This document shows, piece by piece, positions 46,765-56,190 of a stretch of 64,000 nt of DNA. This DNA comes from Shimia marina. Its GTDB lineage: Bacteria; Pseudomonadota; Alphaproteobacteria; Rhodobacterales; Rhodobacteraceae. Within the stretch, counting starts at the first letter, position 1, and every line of letters begins with the position of its first letter. The notes under the pieces were generated by a model. The model saw nothing but the letters and a program-made list of their open reading frames with translations. It did not search any database and was not told the DNA's origin. The stretch covers positions 170,285 to 234,284 of the forward strand of contig NZ_CYPW01000006.1 in assembly GCF_001458175.1 (NCBI RefSeq), read 5' to 3'. A program made the translations under genes and the position numbers.

Positions 46765-46767
46765 CTA

Positions 46768-47472
46768 ATGAGCCCACAGAGACCAATTGGCATTCTTGGC
46801 GGGATGGGGCCCGAGGCCACCATCCTGCTCCAGCGCAAGCTGCTGGCGGCCGTGCCGGCGCGCGACGACAGCGACCATATCCCTTTGCTGATCGACATGA
46901 ATCCGCAGGTACCATCGCGGATCGCGCATCTGATCGAGGGGACGGGCACGGATCCGGTGCCGACGCTTGCCGATATGGCTCGGCGGCTTGAGGCAGCTGG
47001 TGCCGTGGCGCTGGCAATGCCCTGCAACACCGCGCATCACTATGCCGACGCAATCACCGGGGCGGTCGATATCCCGCTTTTGAACATGGTCGAACTTGCG
47101 GCGGATCACGCGGCCGGGGCGCTCGGGTCGGGGGGACGTGTCGGCATGCTGGCGTCGCCCGCGGTGCGGCGCACGCAGCTTTACGAAAAGGCGCTGTCGG
47201 CGCGGGGGCTTTCTGTCATCTGGCCTTCCAAGTATGACCCCATGCTGGCCGCGGTCCGCACAATCAAGGCCGAAGGCCCGGGCGGCATGGCGCGTGACAC
47301 GCTTCTAGCGGCCTCGCAGGAGCTTGCCGCTGCCGGGGCGGGCCTGCAATTTGTTGCCTGTTCCGAGTTCTCGCTGATTGCCGACAGTGTGGCACCGGAT
47401 GCCAATGCCGTCGATACGGTCGATCTGTTGGTGCAGGCAATCATCGCAATAGCACGGTCGGATCGCGACTAG
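46768..47472 (+). CDS. Aspartate/glutamate racemase-family protein
   Basis: 234 aa, PLP-independent two-cysteine racemase. Has GILGGMGPEAT, the first catalytic cysteine in MPCNTAHHY and the second in VACSEFSLI. It begins three bases after the lyase stop. By context it could racemise cysteate, cysteine or a related amino acid to the isomer used by the lyase; family members usually act on Asp or Glu. Confidence 0.85.
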   Translation: MSPQRPIGILGGMGPEATILLQRKLLAAVPARDDSDHIPLLIDMNPQVPSRIAHLIEGTGTDPVPTLADMARRLEAAGAVALAMPCNTAHHYADAITGAVDIPLLNMVELAADHAAGALGSGGRVGMLASPAVRRTQLYEKALSARGLSVIWPSKYDPMLAAVRTIKAEGPGGMARDTLLAASQELAAAGAGLQFVACSEFSLIADSVAPDANAVDTVDLLVQAIIAIARSDRD

Positions 47473-47492
47473 ATTACCCCAAAGGACATCCC

Positions 47493-47840
47493 ATGACCCA
47501 GATTGAACGTATGCACAGCAACGGCCGGATGAGCCGGATCGTGATCCATGGTGACACCATCTATCTCTGCGGACAGGTTGGCAACGCCGATTCCAGTGTC
47601 GCAGATCAGACCCGCGAAACCCTTGCCAAGATCGAGGGTCTTCTGGCCGAGGCCGGCTCGGACAAGACCAGAATCCTGCAGGCAACGATCCGGCTGGCCT
47701 CGATGGACGATTTTGCTGAAATGAACGCGATTTGGGACGCTTGGGTGGTTCCCGGCACTGAACCCGCACGTGCCTGCGGCGAAGCCGAGTTGGCGCGGCC
47801 CGAACTCAAGGTCGAAATCATCATCACTGCCGCCCGTTAA
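47493..47840 (+). CDS. RidA-family imine/enamine deaminase
   Basis: 115 aa of the YjgF/YER057c/UK114 family. It has VIHGDTIYLCGQVG and the arginine region EPARACGEAELARPELKVEI that holds the active-site arginine. RidA proteins hydrolyse 2-aminoacrylate and similar imines; the upstream PLP lyase would release just that. Third gene of the operon. Confidence 0.88.
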   Translation: MTQIERMHSNGRMSRIVIHGDTIYLCGQVGNADSSVADQTRETLAKIEGLLAEAGSDKTRILQATIRLASMDDFAEMNAIWDAWVVPGTEPARACGEAELARPELKVEIIITAAR

Positions 47841-47868
47841 GGCATCAGCGCGCAAGAAACCCGTTCTG

Positions 47869-48753
47869 TTACAGAAGGTCCCACAGTTTGCGCGAGGTCG
47901 CGTCAAAGGCCTCGGGGTTCGATAGAGCAGATATCGTCAGTGTGGTGCACCATTTGTCGTCTCCAACCGGCACCAGCACCCCATTGACAAGCTCTGTCGA
48001 AATAGCGGTTTCGGGCATCCAGGCAAATCCACTGCCTTTCAACAGCCGTCGCTTGATTGTTTCCACCAACCCATCAACATAGATCGTTTCGGCATTTAAC
48101 GTCTGCCGTTCCACTGTGTTCTCAACCACCATCCCCAGGAACGACGACCTCTCGTAAGCCAGGTAAGGTATGGGTGGACCGTCCCAACTGCCCAGGTCCC
48201 ACCCATTGGCACGCGCAGGTTCGCTGGCGGCCACGGGAATCAGGCGGTCTGTCAGAATGTCCTTTCGGACAAAGTCGGCCTCGTTAATCATGGGCGAGAC
48301 CGAGTGGTGATAGTAGCACAGAAGGAAGTCCACCGCCCCTTCGACCAGAAGCTCGCAACAGGTGCTGAGAGAGTCGGACATGACACGGGTGCGCAATTCG
48401 GGGATTTGCTTCTGCAGCTTTTCTATGCGAGCCGCCAGAAAATTAACCGATATCGTGTGAAGCACGGAAAACCGGATAAAACGGCTGTCACCGCGATCCG
48501 CATCACGCAGCGACTGCCGGGATTCTGAAAGCTGCGAAATTGCCGCCCGAGCGACCGGCAGGAATTGTTCCCCAGCGTCGGTCAATTGCACCGGGTAGGT
48601 GGCGCGATTGACCAGGGGGAGACCTACCCAACTCTCCAAAGCTTTGATTCTTCTGCTAAATGCCGATTGCGTGATGTTGCGCTCATTGGAGGCGCGGGTG
48701 AAATTCAGTGTCCGGGCGAGGCATTCAAAGTCGCGAAGCCAATTCAAATCCAT
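47869..48753 (-). CDS. LysR-family regulator of the transporter operon
   Basis: 294 aa from the ATG at 48753 (MDLNWLRDFECLA), the conserved LysR start; longer readings add a non-homologous stretch. The wHTH contains TRASNERNITQSAFSRRIKALE. It is divergent from the ProX-like gene (273 bases between) and convergent with ridA. A second, distinct LysR serves the lyase operon. Confidence 0.9.
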   Translation of the reverse strand: MDLNWLRDFECLARTLNFTRASNERNITQSAFSRRIKALESWVGLPLVNRATYPVQLTDAGEQFLPVARAAISQLSESRQSLRDADRGDSRFIRFSVLHTISVNFLAARIEKLQKQIPELRTRVMSDSLSTCCELLVEGAVDFLLCYYHHSVSPMINEADFVRKDILTDRLIPVAASEPARANGWDLGSWDGPPIPYLAYERSSFLGMVVENTVERQTLNAETIYVDGLVETIKRRLLKGSGFAWMPETAISTELVNGVLVPVGDDKWCTTLTISALSNPEAFDATSRKLWDLL

Positions 48754-49025
48754 TCGGTGGGCCTGTCTGATTGATTGCGGCGTTTGGTGAGTGTAATCAA
48801 AATTATGCAAAAACAGAATAGTTTGATGAAATGTTCGAATTGGCCCTTTGAAAACCTCCTGATCTAGACCTCTGACAAGACTTCGCCGGGTTGATCGATC
48901 ACCGGTCTGCAACAGCAGGATAGGTTTGCTGCTTACACGGCTCGTCAGTGAGACGCGCGCGGAAGTCACAAGGAAGCGAAAGAATCGACGCCGGAACTCG
49001 GCGCATCTCAACAAAGGAGATTACC

Positions 49026-49991
49026 ATGAGAACCAAACTGAAATCCCTCGGTATGGCGACCGCAGTCGGCATCTTTGCGATGCCCGCGCTCGCGGCTGAA
49101 GAGGTCAAAATCGGCGTGCCGTCCTGGACCGGCGCACAAGCCATCGCCCACCTTCTTGGGGCCGTAGTCGAAATGCGCATCGGCGGTAAGGTTGAATATG
49201 TGCCGGGCAACAACGCCACGATTTTCCAGGCGATGGACCAGGGCAAGGGCGACATCGACGTACACCCCGATGTCTGGCTGCCCAACCAGGAGAGCTTTAC
49301 CAAGAAATACGTTGACGGTGCCGGCACCGTGACTCTGTCGTCCAACCCTTATGAAGGTAACCAGGGATTTTGCGTCAGTCAGGATTTCGGCAACAAGATG
49401 AACATCACCGATATCGCCGATCTGGGTCGCCCGGATGTTGCTGCGCTGATGGACAGCGATGGCAATGGCAAGGGCGAGATGTGGATCGGCGCGCCGGGCT
49501 GGGCCTCGGCCAACGTGAACGAGGTTAAAATCCGCGACTATGGCCTTTTGGATTTCATCGATCCGATCCGCGCCGAGGAAAGCGTCAAGACCGCACGCAT
49601 CAAGGACAGCATCGCCAAGGGCGAAGGCTATGCGTTCTACTGCTACAAACCGCACGCGGTTTGGTACATGTTCGACGTCAAAATGTTGACCGAGCCGACT
49701 TTCGATCCGGCCAAATACGTGATGGTGCAGCCGTCGGATGACCCCGATTGGTACAACAAATCCAGTGTTGCCACCAAGGACGCGCTGAAGAACGTGCAGA
49801 TTGCATGGTCGAACTCGCTTGAAGGCCGCTCGCCTGCGATTGCGGAATTCTTTGCCAACTTCGCGCTGACAGCCGACGACGTTTCGGGTTTTGCTTACGA
49901 AATCAGCGGCAAAGGCCGGGATCCGGCAGAAGTTGCCCGTGAATGGGTAGAAGCCAACCCCGACCGCGTTGACGCCTGGCTGGGCCTGTGA
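49026..49991 (+). CDS. ProX-like periplasmic binding protein
   Basis: 321 aa, signal peptide to about residue 23 (ALAAEE). OpuAC-type fold with aromatic residues likely to line the pocket (VPSWTGAQ, GAPGWAS, KPHAVWYMF). ATG at 49026 has AAAGGAG seven bases upstream. It belongs to the glycine-betaine/proline class, but in this island the ligand may be another zwitterion. The lyase-racemase neighbours suggest an amino-acid-like compound. Confidence 0.88.
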   Translation: MRTKLKSLGMATAVGIFAMPALAAEEVKIGVPSWTGAQAIAHLLGAVVEMRIGGKVEYVPGNNATIFQAMDQGKGDIDVHPDVWLPNQESFTKKYVDGAGTVTLSSNPYEGNQGFCVSQDFGNKMNITDIADLGRPDVAALMDSDGNGKGEMWIGAPGWASANVNEVKIRDYGLLDFIDPIRAEESVKTARIKDSIAKGEGYAFYCYKPHAVWYMFDVKMLTEPTFDPAKYVMVQPSDDPDWYNKSSVATKDALKNVQIAWSNSLEGRSPAIAEFFANFALTADDVSGFAYEISGKGRDPAEVAREWVEANPDRVDAWLGL

Positions 49992-50009
49992 TCCGGCCCC
50001 AAAAACCTT

Positions 50010-50037
50010 GCCGACACCGGTGACATTCGGTGTCGGC
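50010..50037 (+). terminator. Strong hairpin between binding-protein and ATPase genes
   Basis: GCCGACACCG/CGGTGTCGGC, a perfect 10-bp stem with an 8-base loop, 19 bases after the stop and without a T run. It probably protects the binding-protein message or attenuates downstream expression, giving excess binding protein. Confidence 0.55.
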
Positions 50038-50080
50038 CTCTTCCCCCCTCCTTTCCTTCTCAAGCTTTGGGATGCCTCGC

Positions 50081-51145
50081 ATGAGCCCTGAACCCGCAGA
50101 TACCGTCGTGGAAATCTCGAACGTCTGGAAGATTTTCGGTGCGAACCCGCAAGCCGCTCTTCAGGCGATCCGGGACCGGGGCCTTAGCAAGGCCGAGGTC
50201 CTGGCCGAAATGGGCGCCGTGGTTGGCGTTGCCGATGTCAGCCTGTCGGTGAAGCGCGGCGAAATCTTTTGCATCATGGGGCTGTCGGGCAGTGGTAAAT
50301 CCACGCTGGTGCGTCATTTCAACCGCCTGTTGGAACCCACGGCCGGCAAGATCGAAATCGAAGGCACCGACGTGATGGCGCTGGATCCGAAGGCGCTCCA
50401 GGCGTTCCGCAATCGCAAGATCGGTATGGTGTTCCAGAACTTTGCCCTGATGCCGCACCGTTCCGTATTGGACAATGTGGCGATGCCGCTGGAAATCCGC
50501 CAGGTCGCCAAGAACGAGCGCATGCGTCAGGCCGCCGCCATCCTTGATATCGTCGAGCTGGGCGCCTGGGGGTCAAAATTCGCCCATGAATTGTCCGGCG
50601 GCATGCAACAACGTGTCGGCCTGGCACGCGCCCTGGCCGCGAACCCCGATGTCCTGTTGATGGACGAGCCGTTTTCGGCGCTTGACCCTCTGATCCGGCG
50701 CCAGTTGCAGGACGAGTTCATCCGCCTGTCCAAGATCCTGAAAAAGACCACGATCTTCATCACCCATGATCTGGATGAAGCGGTCCGCATTGGCGACCGG
50801 ATCGCGATCATGCGCGATGGCAAGATGGTACAGATTGGCACCGCAGAGGATATCGTCATGCATCCCGCGGATGACTATGTGGCCGATTTCGTCGCCGGGA
50901 TTTCACGGCTCAAGGTCGTGCACGCCCACGCGGTGATGCAACCGCTTAGCCAGTATACCGCCGCCAACGGACCGGTTCCCAGTGATGTGCCCCGCGTCGA
51001 CGAAAGCGAAACCTTGAGCAACCTGATCAACATGGCAATTGACGACGAAAAACCCATCCTCGTGCAGGATGGCGGCAAGGACGTGGGCATCATCACCCGC
51101 GCCGACCTGCTGCGCACCGTGATCGAAGGGACCGAAGTATCATGA
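50081..51145 (+). CDS. ProV-like ABC transporter ATPase
   Basis: About 354 aa. Walker A GLSGSGKST, Q-loop VFQNFALMPHR, signature ELSGGMQQRVGLA, Walker B LLMDEPFSALD, H-loop ITHD. A C-terminal CBS-like regulatory segment (residues about 255-350) is present, as in ProV/OpuAA. ATG at 50081 is favoured; an ATG at 50072 is also possible. Overlaps the permease start by four bases. Confidence 0.92.
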   Translation: MSPEPADTVVEISNVWKIFGANPQAALQAIRDRGLSKAEVLAEMGAVVGVADVSLSVKRGEIFCIMGLSGSGKSTLVRHFNRLLEPTAGKIEIEGTDVMALDPKALQAFRNRKIGMVFQNFALMPHRSVLDNVAMPLEIRQVAKNERMRQAAAILDIVELGAWGSKFAHELSGGMQQRVGLARALAANPDVLLMDEPFSALDPLIRRQLQDEFIRLSKILKKTTIFITHDLDEAVRIGDRIAIMRDGKMVQIGTAEDIVMHPADDYVADFVAGISRLKVVHAHAVMQPLSQYTAANGPVPSDVPRVDESETLSNLINMAIDDEKPILVQDGGKDVGIITRADLLRTVIEGTEVS

Positions 51146-52692
51146 GCAATCTTGACGATCTTGGCGTCAACCCGCTTGAAGACACCGAAAGCGAAGCTGC
51201 CTTGGCCTATGCCAAGGAACGCCGTGACAACATTCGCACCTTCGTGCGCACCAGCCCGGATTACTACATCCGGAATTTTGACAAGATCGGTGCCTCGTCG
51301 CGGTTCACACCGACCTTCAACCTGATGGCCGGGATTTTCGGCCCGGTCTGGTTCGGGGCCCGTGGGTTATGGTCATGGGCGCTGCCATTTCTGATCCTTG
51401 AAACCCTGGGCTTTGTGCAAATCGCGCGCGGTCTGTTCGGCGACCTGGCCGCGGACGCCATGCAGCGCATCGCGTCGATTGAAGGGACGCTGGAACTGCG
51501 TCGCAAACAACTTGCTGCGGCAATTGAGAGCGAGTCGGACAAGATTGATGTCTACCGAAGAACCGTCGAATCCCTTGAACAAAACATCGGTGGCATCCGC
51601 GCCGAGGCCGATGCGCTTGCCGCCCAGAGCCCCACGATCGTAATGACCGGGATCGTGATCCTGTTGCTGGTCAAGGCCGTGCAATCCATCGTCGCCAACT
51701 GGGCGCTCGAGGCGCGGTTTTCCGAATGGCTGTCGGATCGTTCGATCCGCTCGGCAATGCCGAGCACTCATATCGTGTTCAGCGCGGTTTTCATGTTGCT
51801 GATCGTCACCGCCGCAATGTTGCATTACAGCTTTCCGGGCCGGTTTTCCCTGCTCAGCCACTTTCCCACCGACCCGGACATTCGTCTGACCAGCATCCAG
51901 GGGGTCGAAGACTTCATCGCCTGGTGTGTGCGCAACAGCGAGGCGTTTTTCGACGGGCTGACCTTTGGGATTCGCGCGTTACTCGATGCACTCGAGGTCA
52001 TCCTAGTCCACACGCCCTGGATCGTCATTGCCAGCCTGATCGTGCTTCTGACATGGCTCACCGCAGGCATTCGCACCGCCATCTATTCCGGCGCCTTTCT
52101 GGCCTATATGGGGCTCCTGGGCTTCTGGGAGGGCGCGATGACCACGCTGGCCCTTTTGGGCACAGCGGCCTGTCTGTCCATCGTCATTGGCATCCCGCTC
52201 GGTATGTTCGCCGCACGCCGGCCACGGTTTTATGCCTTCATCCAACCGATCATGGATTTCATGCAGACCATGCCGGCCTTTGTCTTCATGGTGCCGGTTA
52301 TCGCGTTTTTCGGTGTCGGCAAACCGGCGGCGGTTGTAGTCACCATGATCTTTGGTGGCACTCCGGTTGTGCGCCTTACCGTGCTGGGCCTGCGTGGTGT
52401 CCCCGAAAGCGTACGTGAGGCGGCAATCAGCTTTGGTGCCAACAAATGGTATCTGCTGACCAAGGTCGACTTGCCACTTGCAAGCCCGTCGATCCGCGCC
52501 GGGATCAACCAGACCATCATGCTGTCATTGGCCATGGTGGTGGTGGCCTCGCTGATCGGGGCTAAGGGACTCGGCGAAGACGTTCTGGAAGCGCTGCAAT
52601 ATGCCAATGTCGGACAGGGTATCCTTGCCGGGTTCTCGATCCTGTTCTGTGCCATGATCCTTGATCGTATTGTGCAGGGCGGACGCAAATGA
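51142..52692 (+). CDS. ProW-like permease with long N-terminal extension
   Basis: 516 aa. The C-terminal part (from about residue 280) is an OpuAB/ProW permease with DFMQTMPAFVFMVPVIAFFG and the EAA loop REAAISFGANKWYLLTKVDLP. The first 260 residues are unusual: a segment resembling DUF2628 (FNLMAGIFGPVWFGARGLW), a coiled-coil-like stretch at about 105-160 and further membrane helices near 170 and 210. Ordinary ProW is about 280-350 aa. The extension could bind a membrane partner or sense osmotic state; this is inference. Confidence 0.87.
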   Translation: MSNLDDLGVNPLEDTESEAALAYAKERRDNIRTFVRTSPDYYIRNFDKIGASSRFTPTFNLMAGIFGPVWFGARGLWSWALPFLILETLGFVQIARGLFGDLAADAMQRIASIEGTLELRRKQLAAAIESESDKIDVYRRTVESLEQNIGGIRAEADALAAQSPTIVMTGIVILLLVKAVQSIVANWALEARFSEWLSDRSIRSAMPSTHIVFSAVFMLLIVTAAMLHYSFPGRFSLLSHFPTDPDIRLTSIQGVEDFIAWCVRNSEAFFDGLTFGIRALLDALEVILVHTPWIVIASLIVLLTWLTAGIRTAIYSGAFLAYMGLLGFWEGAMTTLALLGTAACLSIVIGIPLGMFAARRPRFYAFIQPIMDFMQTMPAFVFMVPVIAFFGVGKPAAVVVTMIFGGTPVVRLTVLGLRGVPESVREAAISFGANKWYLLTKVDLPLASPSIRAGINQTIMLSLAMVVVASLIGAKGLGEDVLEALQYANVGQGILAGFSILFCAMILDRIVQGGRK

Positions 52693-53408
52693 CGCCGGTC
52701 GTTTTTGTTCACGGCTTTATGGGTGGAAGTCGGCAATGGCAGGGGCAGGCCGATTCCGCGGCTGGGTACGAGGTCATCAGCCTGGATTTGCCGGGATTTG
52801 GGGAAAATGCTCATTGCGATGCTCTGGACAGTATTGCCGGCTATGCTGAATGGTCCCTGGACGAACTGAGTACGCGCGGTGTCGAGCGGTTCAACCTGAT
52901 CGGCCATTCGATGGGCGGGATGGTCGTGCAAGAGATGGTCGCGCGCGCGCCGGAAAGAATCTTGCGACTGGTGCTCTATGGCACCGGTGCAACAGGAATC
53001 CTACCGGGCAGGTTTGAGACCATCTGCACCTCCAAACGCCGCGCTCTTGCAGACGGGCCGCAGGCCACAGCCAGACGGATCGCAGCGACCTGGTTTCTTG
53101 AGCGGGAAAATGCTGCTGGCTATGAGGGCTGCGCAGCTATCGCCGAACAATGCAGTCTGCCGACCATGCTAAATGGCCTCGATGCGATGGAGAACTGGAG
53201 TGGCGTCGAGCGTCTAGAGAACATTGGGACCAGAACATTGGTGATCTGGGGTGACCATGATCGCACCTACCCATGGTGCCAGACCGAGCAATTGTGGCAA
53301 TCCATTCCCAACGCCAACCTTTTGGTGATGCCGGAATGTGCCCATGCTGCACACTTGGAAAAGCCGTGGCTATTCAACAGTGTACTAAAGGACTTTTTTT
53401 CGATCTGA
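52689..53408 (+). CDS. Alpha/beta hydrolase
   Basis: 239 aa with the oxyanion region FVHGFMGGSRQW, nucleophile elbow GHSMGGM, acid in WGDHDRTY and histidine in CAHAAHLEKP. Start overlaps the permease stop (ATGA), so it is co-translated with the transporter and may cleave an ester or amide of the imported compound. No signal peptide. Confidence 0.88.
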   Translation: MTPVVFVHGFMGGSRQWQGQADSAAGYEVISLDLPGFGENAHCDALDSIAGYAEWSLDELSTRGVERFNLIGHSMGGMVVQEMVARAPERILRLVLYGTGATGILPGRFETICTSKRRALADGPQATARRIAATWFLERENAAGYEGCAAIAEQCSLPTMLNGLDAMENWSGVERLENIGTRTLVIWGDHDRTYPWCQTEQLWQSIPNANLLVMPECAHAAHLEKPWLFNSVLKDFFSI

Positions 53409-53529
53409 CGCAGTGTCGATGCGGGCGCTATGCTTAACAAGCCGTCATTGGCGCAGTCGAAGCGAAGGTCGGGAAAGTCCGCATTGCCGACCTTGATGTG
53501 GCGTGCGGCGAAGGTCCGCTGAGCGGATA

Positions 53530-55060
53530 TTTTGTTGAAAAACTCCTCCTTGATTGCGGCCTGAACTGCTGATTCAATTCCCTTATTGATTGGGGGATTT
53601 CGCAATGTTGGGACCGAGACAAGAAGCACAGGCAGCCTTGTTCTACGAGTTCTCGCTTGAAAATCATGTTCCGCAAGATCACCTTCTGCGCTCGATTGAT
53701 CGATTTGTTGATCTGAGCAGCATTCGCGCGCATCTGGCGGATTTCTACAGCCACACGGGCCGTCCTTCCGTTGATCCTGAGTTACTGATCCGGATGCTTC
53801 TGGTGGGCTATTGCTTTGGGATACGGTCGGAGCGGCGACTCTGCGAAGAGGTGCATCTGAACCTCGCCTATCGGTGGTTTTGTCGGCTCGATCTAAACGA
53901 CCGCATTCCGGATCACTCCACCTTCTCCAAGAACCGGCATGGGCGCTTTCGGGAGAGTGAGTTACTGCGGCATTTGTTTGAAACGACTGTCGCCCGCTGT
54001 ATTGAGGAAGGACTTGCCAGCGGGCAGCGCATGGCCGTTGACGCCAGCCTGATTGAAGCGGATGCCAACAAACAAAACTCAACACCGAAGGAAGAATGGG
54101 ATGCGTCGACCGTCGATCCTGTCGACGCGCCTCGCGCAGTTCGAGAATATCTCGAGACACTGGATGAGGCGGCGTTCGGCGCAGCGAGCGAGGTTCAGCC
54201 CAAGTTCACCCCGCATTCCGATCCGGCCAGTCAGTGGACTGCGGCCCGCAAAGGGCCTGCTTTCTTTAGCTATTCTGACAATTACCTGATCGACACGGAT
54301 CATGGTGTCATTTTGGACGTGGAACCCACCCGATCCATCCGGCAAGCGGAGGTTGGTTCAACAAAAACCATGCTGTTGCGGGTGAAAGACAAGTTCGACC
54401 TGGTCCCCGACTGGATGATCGCTGATACCGCCTATGGCTCGGGCCCGATGCTCGGCTGGCTTGTGGGTCGCAAGATCGATCCTTACATCCCGGTGATCGA
54501 CAAGGCCGGACGCCCTGACGGCAGCTGGACACGCGCAGACTTCGAATGGGACGCTGAGATTGATCAATATATCTGCCCCAAGGGTCATGCACTCAAACAG
54601 TTTCGCCGGAATTACTCCGATCCGAACCGAGGCCCAACGGGCAAAGGCCGCGCGAAGTATCGTGCTCAGAAACTGACCTGCCAGGCTTGCCCATCCAAAC
54701 ACAAGTGCTGCCCCAACGCCGACGCCAGGTCTATCACCCGTGAAGAACACGAAGATGCCCGCCAAGTTGCCAGGGATTTGGCCAAAACTGATGATTATGT
54801 GATTGCAATGAAGCGCCGAAAGAAGGTCGAAATACTCTTCGCCCATCTGAAACGCATTCTCGGCCTCAGTCGGCTCCGATTACGCGGACCATGTGGCGCA
54901 AATGACGAATTTCTCCTCGCCGCAACCGCCCAAAATCTCCGAAAACTAGCCAAAATCATTCCTGCACCGCAGCAACCCGCCAAATCCTGATAACAAAGCC
55001 GCTTGCGCTCAGTTCAGCGCACCACTTTCTGCGCTAGCAACACGTTGTTTTTCAACAGAA
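53530..55060 (+). mobile_element. IS1182-family insertion sequence
   Basis: Transposase flanked by imperfect inverted repeats: TTTTGTTGAAAAAC at 53530-53543 and, inverted, GTTTTTCAACAGAA at 55047-55060 (13 of 14 positions matching). Exact outer ends and target duplication could not be settled by eye. It separates the hydrolase from the cyclodeaminase-type gene within the island. Confidence 0.8.
53605..54990 (+). CDS. IS1182-family transposase
   Basis: 461 aa, apparently intact. N-terminal DUF772-type region (HTGRPSVDPELLIRMLLVGY), DDE residues in MAVDASLIEAD, IADTAYGSG and KKVEILFAHLKR, and a cysteine cluster LTCQACPSKHKCC in the C-terminal half. ATG at 53605 follows a GGGGG stretch. Confidence 0.93.
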   Translation: MLGPRQEAQAALFYEFSLENHVPQDHLLRSIDRFVDLSSIRAHLADFYSHTGRPSVDPELLIRMLLVGYCFGIRSERRLCEEVHLNLAYRWFCRLDLNDRIPDHSTFSKNRHGRFRESELLRHLFETTVARCIEEGLASGQRMAVDASLIEADANKQNSTPKEEWDASTVDPVDAPRAVREYLETLDEAAFGAASEVQPKFTPHSDPASQWTAARKGPAFFSYSDNYLIDTDHGVILDVEPTRSIRQAEVGSTKTMLLRVKDKFDLVPDWMIADTAYGSGPMLGWLVGRKIDPYIPVIDKAGRPDGSWTRADFEWDAEIDQYICPKGHALKQFRRNYSDPNRGPTGKGRAKYRAQKLTCQACPSKHKCCPNADARSITREEHEDARQVARDLAKTDDYVIAMKRRKKVEILFAHLKRILGLSRLRLRGPCGANDEFLLAATAQNLRKLAKIIPAPQQPAKS

Positions 55061-55245
55061 TCCAGACAAAGCGACACTTCGCTGCAACTGTGCCAATGGC
55101 CGCTATCGGAAATCAGCAATGGTCAAAAACGGTCGTTATCGCCGCCGACAGAAATGGTTGGGTTTTGTCACATTCTGCGGTGGGAAAAGGTCCCGGTATG
55201 AGCCCAAAGTTCATGCTTCTGCGCGATGAACAAGCGTCGGCCCCT

Positions 55246-56190
55246 TTATCTTGAGAGAGCGAGCTTGTGCCAGAACCCGTTCACTGCGGTCAAATCTTGA
55301 ACTCCCAACCCTGATAGGCACGCCACCGTCGTGTTTGCTTGGCTATTTGTCTCGCCTCCAATCAGACAGCCTATTTCCCCAAGATCGGCCTTACTGATCA
55401 AACCTTTTGCAAGGGCACGGCTGGGTGCGCCGTATTTGACCGCAGACTCAATTGCATCAACATAAACATCGGCGTTTGTCAGGATGGCCGGATCAATTTC
55501 ACACTTCGTTGTGTCGTCAGAGCCAACTGAAGTTATGTGTTGCCCGCGTGTAACCCATTCTGCTTGGATCAACGGTTCTTTTGCGCCGGTCGCTGTTACA
55601 ACGACATCCGATTGTTCGACAGCGGAAGGCAGGTCTCCGGTTTTGAGGATTTCGACATTCGGAAAAGCTTGCCGGAGGTCCCGCACGAGCCCCTCGACGG
55701 CGACATCTGAACGGCCCCAGATATTCAAGAATTTGATCGGACGGACCATCATAAGTGCTTCGGCTTGCAAACGCGCCTGCGTTCCTGAGCCAACAATCAG
55801 TGCGGAGGCCGCATCTTCGGGCGCAAATAACTTCGCAACCAAAGCTCCGGCAGCAGCGGTTCGGTAGTCTGAGATCAAATGATCGTCTTGCAAGATCGCG
55901 AGAGGCTTGCAGGTGTCACTATCGAAGACAGCAATTAGTCCGCTCGACGCTGCTTCGCCCCGATCTGCCAGAACTTGTGACCATCCAGCCATCTTCACTG
56001 TGAATATGGGACAGTCCGGCAAAGTAGCGGACTTCACGTGGATATCAGCCAGATCGTTGGGGTGCAGCACATAGACCGGCGCTTGGGCAGTGCCGCCGGA
56101 TATTGCGCGGAAGGCCGCGTCCGCTGTGGGGATCAAGCTTTCGATATCCAGATATGGCCGGATCGCTTCTGGGCCGAAGAAGGGGATCAT
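55246..56190 (-). CDS. Ornithine cyclodeaminase/mu-crystallin-family protein
   Basis: 314 aa NAD(P)-binding protein. Has VKMAGWSQ (substrate lysine region), DDHLISDYRTAAAGALVA and the Rossmann motif LIVGSGTQARLQAEAL, then VVVTATGAKEPL and GSDDTTKCEID. Relatives include ornithine cyclodeaminase, ketimine reductases and EutC of ectoine breakdown, so imine reduction of a catabolic intermediate is equally possible. ATG overlaps the stop of the PhzF frame. Confidence 0.85.
   Translation of the reverse strand: MIPFFGPEAIRPYLDIESLIPTADAAFRAISGGTAQAPVYVLHPNDLADIHVKSATLPDCPIFTVKMAGWSQVLADRGEAASSGLIAVFDSDTCKPLAILQDDHLISDYRTAAAGALVAKLFAPEDAASALIVGSGTQARLQAEALMMVRPIKFLNIWGRSDVAVEGLVRDLRQAFPNVEILKTGDLPSAVEQSDVVVTATGAKEPLIQAEWVTRGQHITSVGSDDTTKCEIDPAILTNADVYVDAIESAVKYGAPSRALAKGLISKADLGEIGCLIGGETNSQANTTVACLSGLGVQDLTAVNGFWHKLALSR

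Noticed and set aside
55003-55254. 83-codon frame after the transposase
   Set aside because: Crosses the right inverted repeat of the insertion sequence and shows no protein features.
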